From Actinomycetes bacterium (GTDB lineage: Bacteria; Actinomycetota; Actinomycetes; Actinomycetales; Cellulomonadaceae), in the NCBI GenBank assembly GCA_023424135.1, contig JAFAEH010000197.1, forward strand, positions 1 to 13,905: DNA of 13,905 nt, in the 5' to 3' direction. The notes beneath the pieces were generated by a model. The model was not told the DNA's origin. It did not search any database and saw only the letters and a program-made list of their open reading frames with translations. The position numbers and the translations under genes were made by a program. This document shows positions 13,367-13,905 of the stretch, one piece after another. Within the stretch, counting starts at the first letter, position 1; every line of letters begins with the position of its first letter.

Positions 13367-13905
13367 TCATCCGCAGCAGCCGGACGCCTCGTCCCCCGAC
13401 GCGCCGGGCGCGTCGACGTCGTCCGCGCTGCGCCGCGCCCGCGTCTGCTCGGCACGCGCCGCGAGCGTGTCGTCCGCCGGGTAGCCGACCTCCTCGAGCG
13501 TGAGCCCGTGCGCGGGCGCCACGGTCGCACCACCCTCGCGCCGACGCGCGTCGAGCAGCTCCCGCGGCCACGTCACCGGGCGCCGCCCCTCCCCCACGGC
13601 GAGGCTCGCCCCGACGAGCGCACGCACCATCGAGTGGCAGAACGCGTCGGCCTGCACGTGCGCGACGACGAGCCCGGCGTCGGGCCCGTCGTCCGGCCGC
13701 GACCACGTCAGCTCCTCGAGCGTGCGGATCGTCGTCGCCCCCGGCCGCGGCTTGCAGTAGGCCGCGAAGTCGTGGCGGCCGACGAGCAGGCGCGCCGCGG
13801 CGTCCATGGCCGCGGCGTCGAGCGGGCGGCGGTGCCACAGCACCCAGGTGCGGCGCAGCGGGTCCCGCACCGCGTCGGCGTCGCACACGCGGTACGCGTA
13901 CCGGC
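13367..13905 (-). CDS. truA: tRNA pseudouridine synthase A, C-terminal part; 5' end outside the window
   Basis: Makes pseudouridine at positions 38-40 of tRNA anticodon stems. Only 178 C-terminal residues are in the window; the catalytic Asp lies in the missing N-terminal half. The frame is open to the edge, beginning RYAYRVCD. Family motifs: GRHDFAAYCKP (the RHDF motif), ADAFCHSMVRALVGA (matching the TruA ANAFLHHMVR region) and PAHGLTLEEVGYP (the PAxGLxLxxVxYP motif). After the domain end comes a tail of about 40 residues, Ala/Arg/Asp-rich, ending in SGCCG, which is unusual for TruA. In Actinobacteria truA commonly stands next to rplQ and upstream of rplM-rpsI, which fits here with the ABC-F and DUF5709-type genes in between. 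Confidence 0.93.
   Translation of the reverse strand, partial: RYAYRVCDADAVRDPLRRTWVLWHRRPLDAAAMDAAARLLVGRHDFAAYCKPRPGATTIRTLEELTWSRPDDGPDAGLVVAHVQADAFCHSMVRALVGASLAVGEGRRPVTWPRELLDARRREGGATVAPAHGLTLEEVGYPADDTLAARAEQTRARRSADDVDAPGASGDEASGCCG

Overview
The window is very GC-rich, almost every third codon position is G or C, and GTG starts are common. The gene set and order (truA, rplM, rpsI, glmM, coaA, glmS, acpS) is the conserved one of Gram-positive Actinobacteria. The proteins look most like those of Cellulomonas or a close relative (Micrococcales). That placement is inferred from gene order and protein style, not from a database search. The region is core chromosome: there is no integrase, transposase, tRNA, rRNA or CRISPR array.

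Layout, left to right. Positions 1-1627 (+) hold the 3' part of a SNF2-family helicase whose start lies outside the window. It converges on acpS (-, 1675-2028), which follows glmS (-, 2087-3943). glmS is divergent from coaA (+, 4008-4955), with only 64 bp between the starts and a leaderless-type promoter candidate on each side. Positions 4956-5169 form a convergent gap holding three tandem 42-bp palindromic repeats plus a decayed fourth. A long minus-strand run follows, listed here in transcription order: rplM (10391-10834), rpsI (9858-10346), tandem terminator hairpins, glmM (8327-9673), a peptide deformylase (7591-8283), a class I glutamine amidotransferase (6776-7570), a DedA-family membrane protein (6003-6683), and an unrecognised lipoprotein (5170-5766). 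Upstream of rplM are an ABC-F ATPase (-, 11100-12776), a divergent small acidic DUF5709-type protein (+, 12859-13299), and the 3' part of truA (-, 13367 to the window end). No gene-free stretch exceeds 300 bases. The longest are 10835-11099 (265 bp: rplM promoter and structured leader), 5767-6002 (236 bp: two hairpins, operator-like repeats), 4956-5169 (214 bp: the repeats) and 9674-9857 (184 bp: terminators and glmM promoter). The 47 bp between the SNF2 gene and acpS hold only imperfect GC-rich inverted repeats.

How the genes work together. truA, rplM, rpsI, the ABC-F protein and the deformylase serve translation. GlmS and GlmM are consecutive enzymes leading to UDP-GlcNAc for peptidoglycan. 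CoaA starts CoA synthesis, and AcpS uses CoA to activate acyl carrier protein. So this is a growth cluster (translation, cell wall, lipid) into which less conserved genes (amidotransferase, DedA, lipoprotein, SNF2) are placed. I found no convincing new multi-gene system. The signals best worth a second look are the 42-bp palindromic repeats, the hairpin-rich leader of the unknown lipoprotein, the structured rplM leader, and the glmS/coaA divergent promoter pair.
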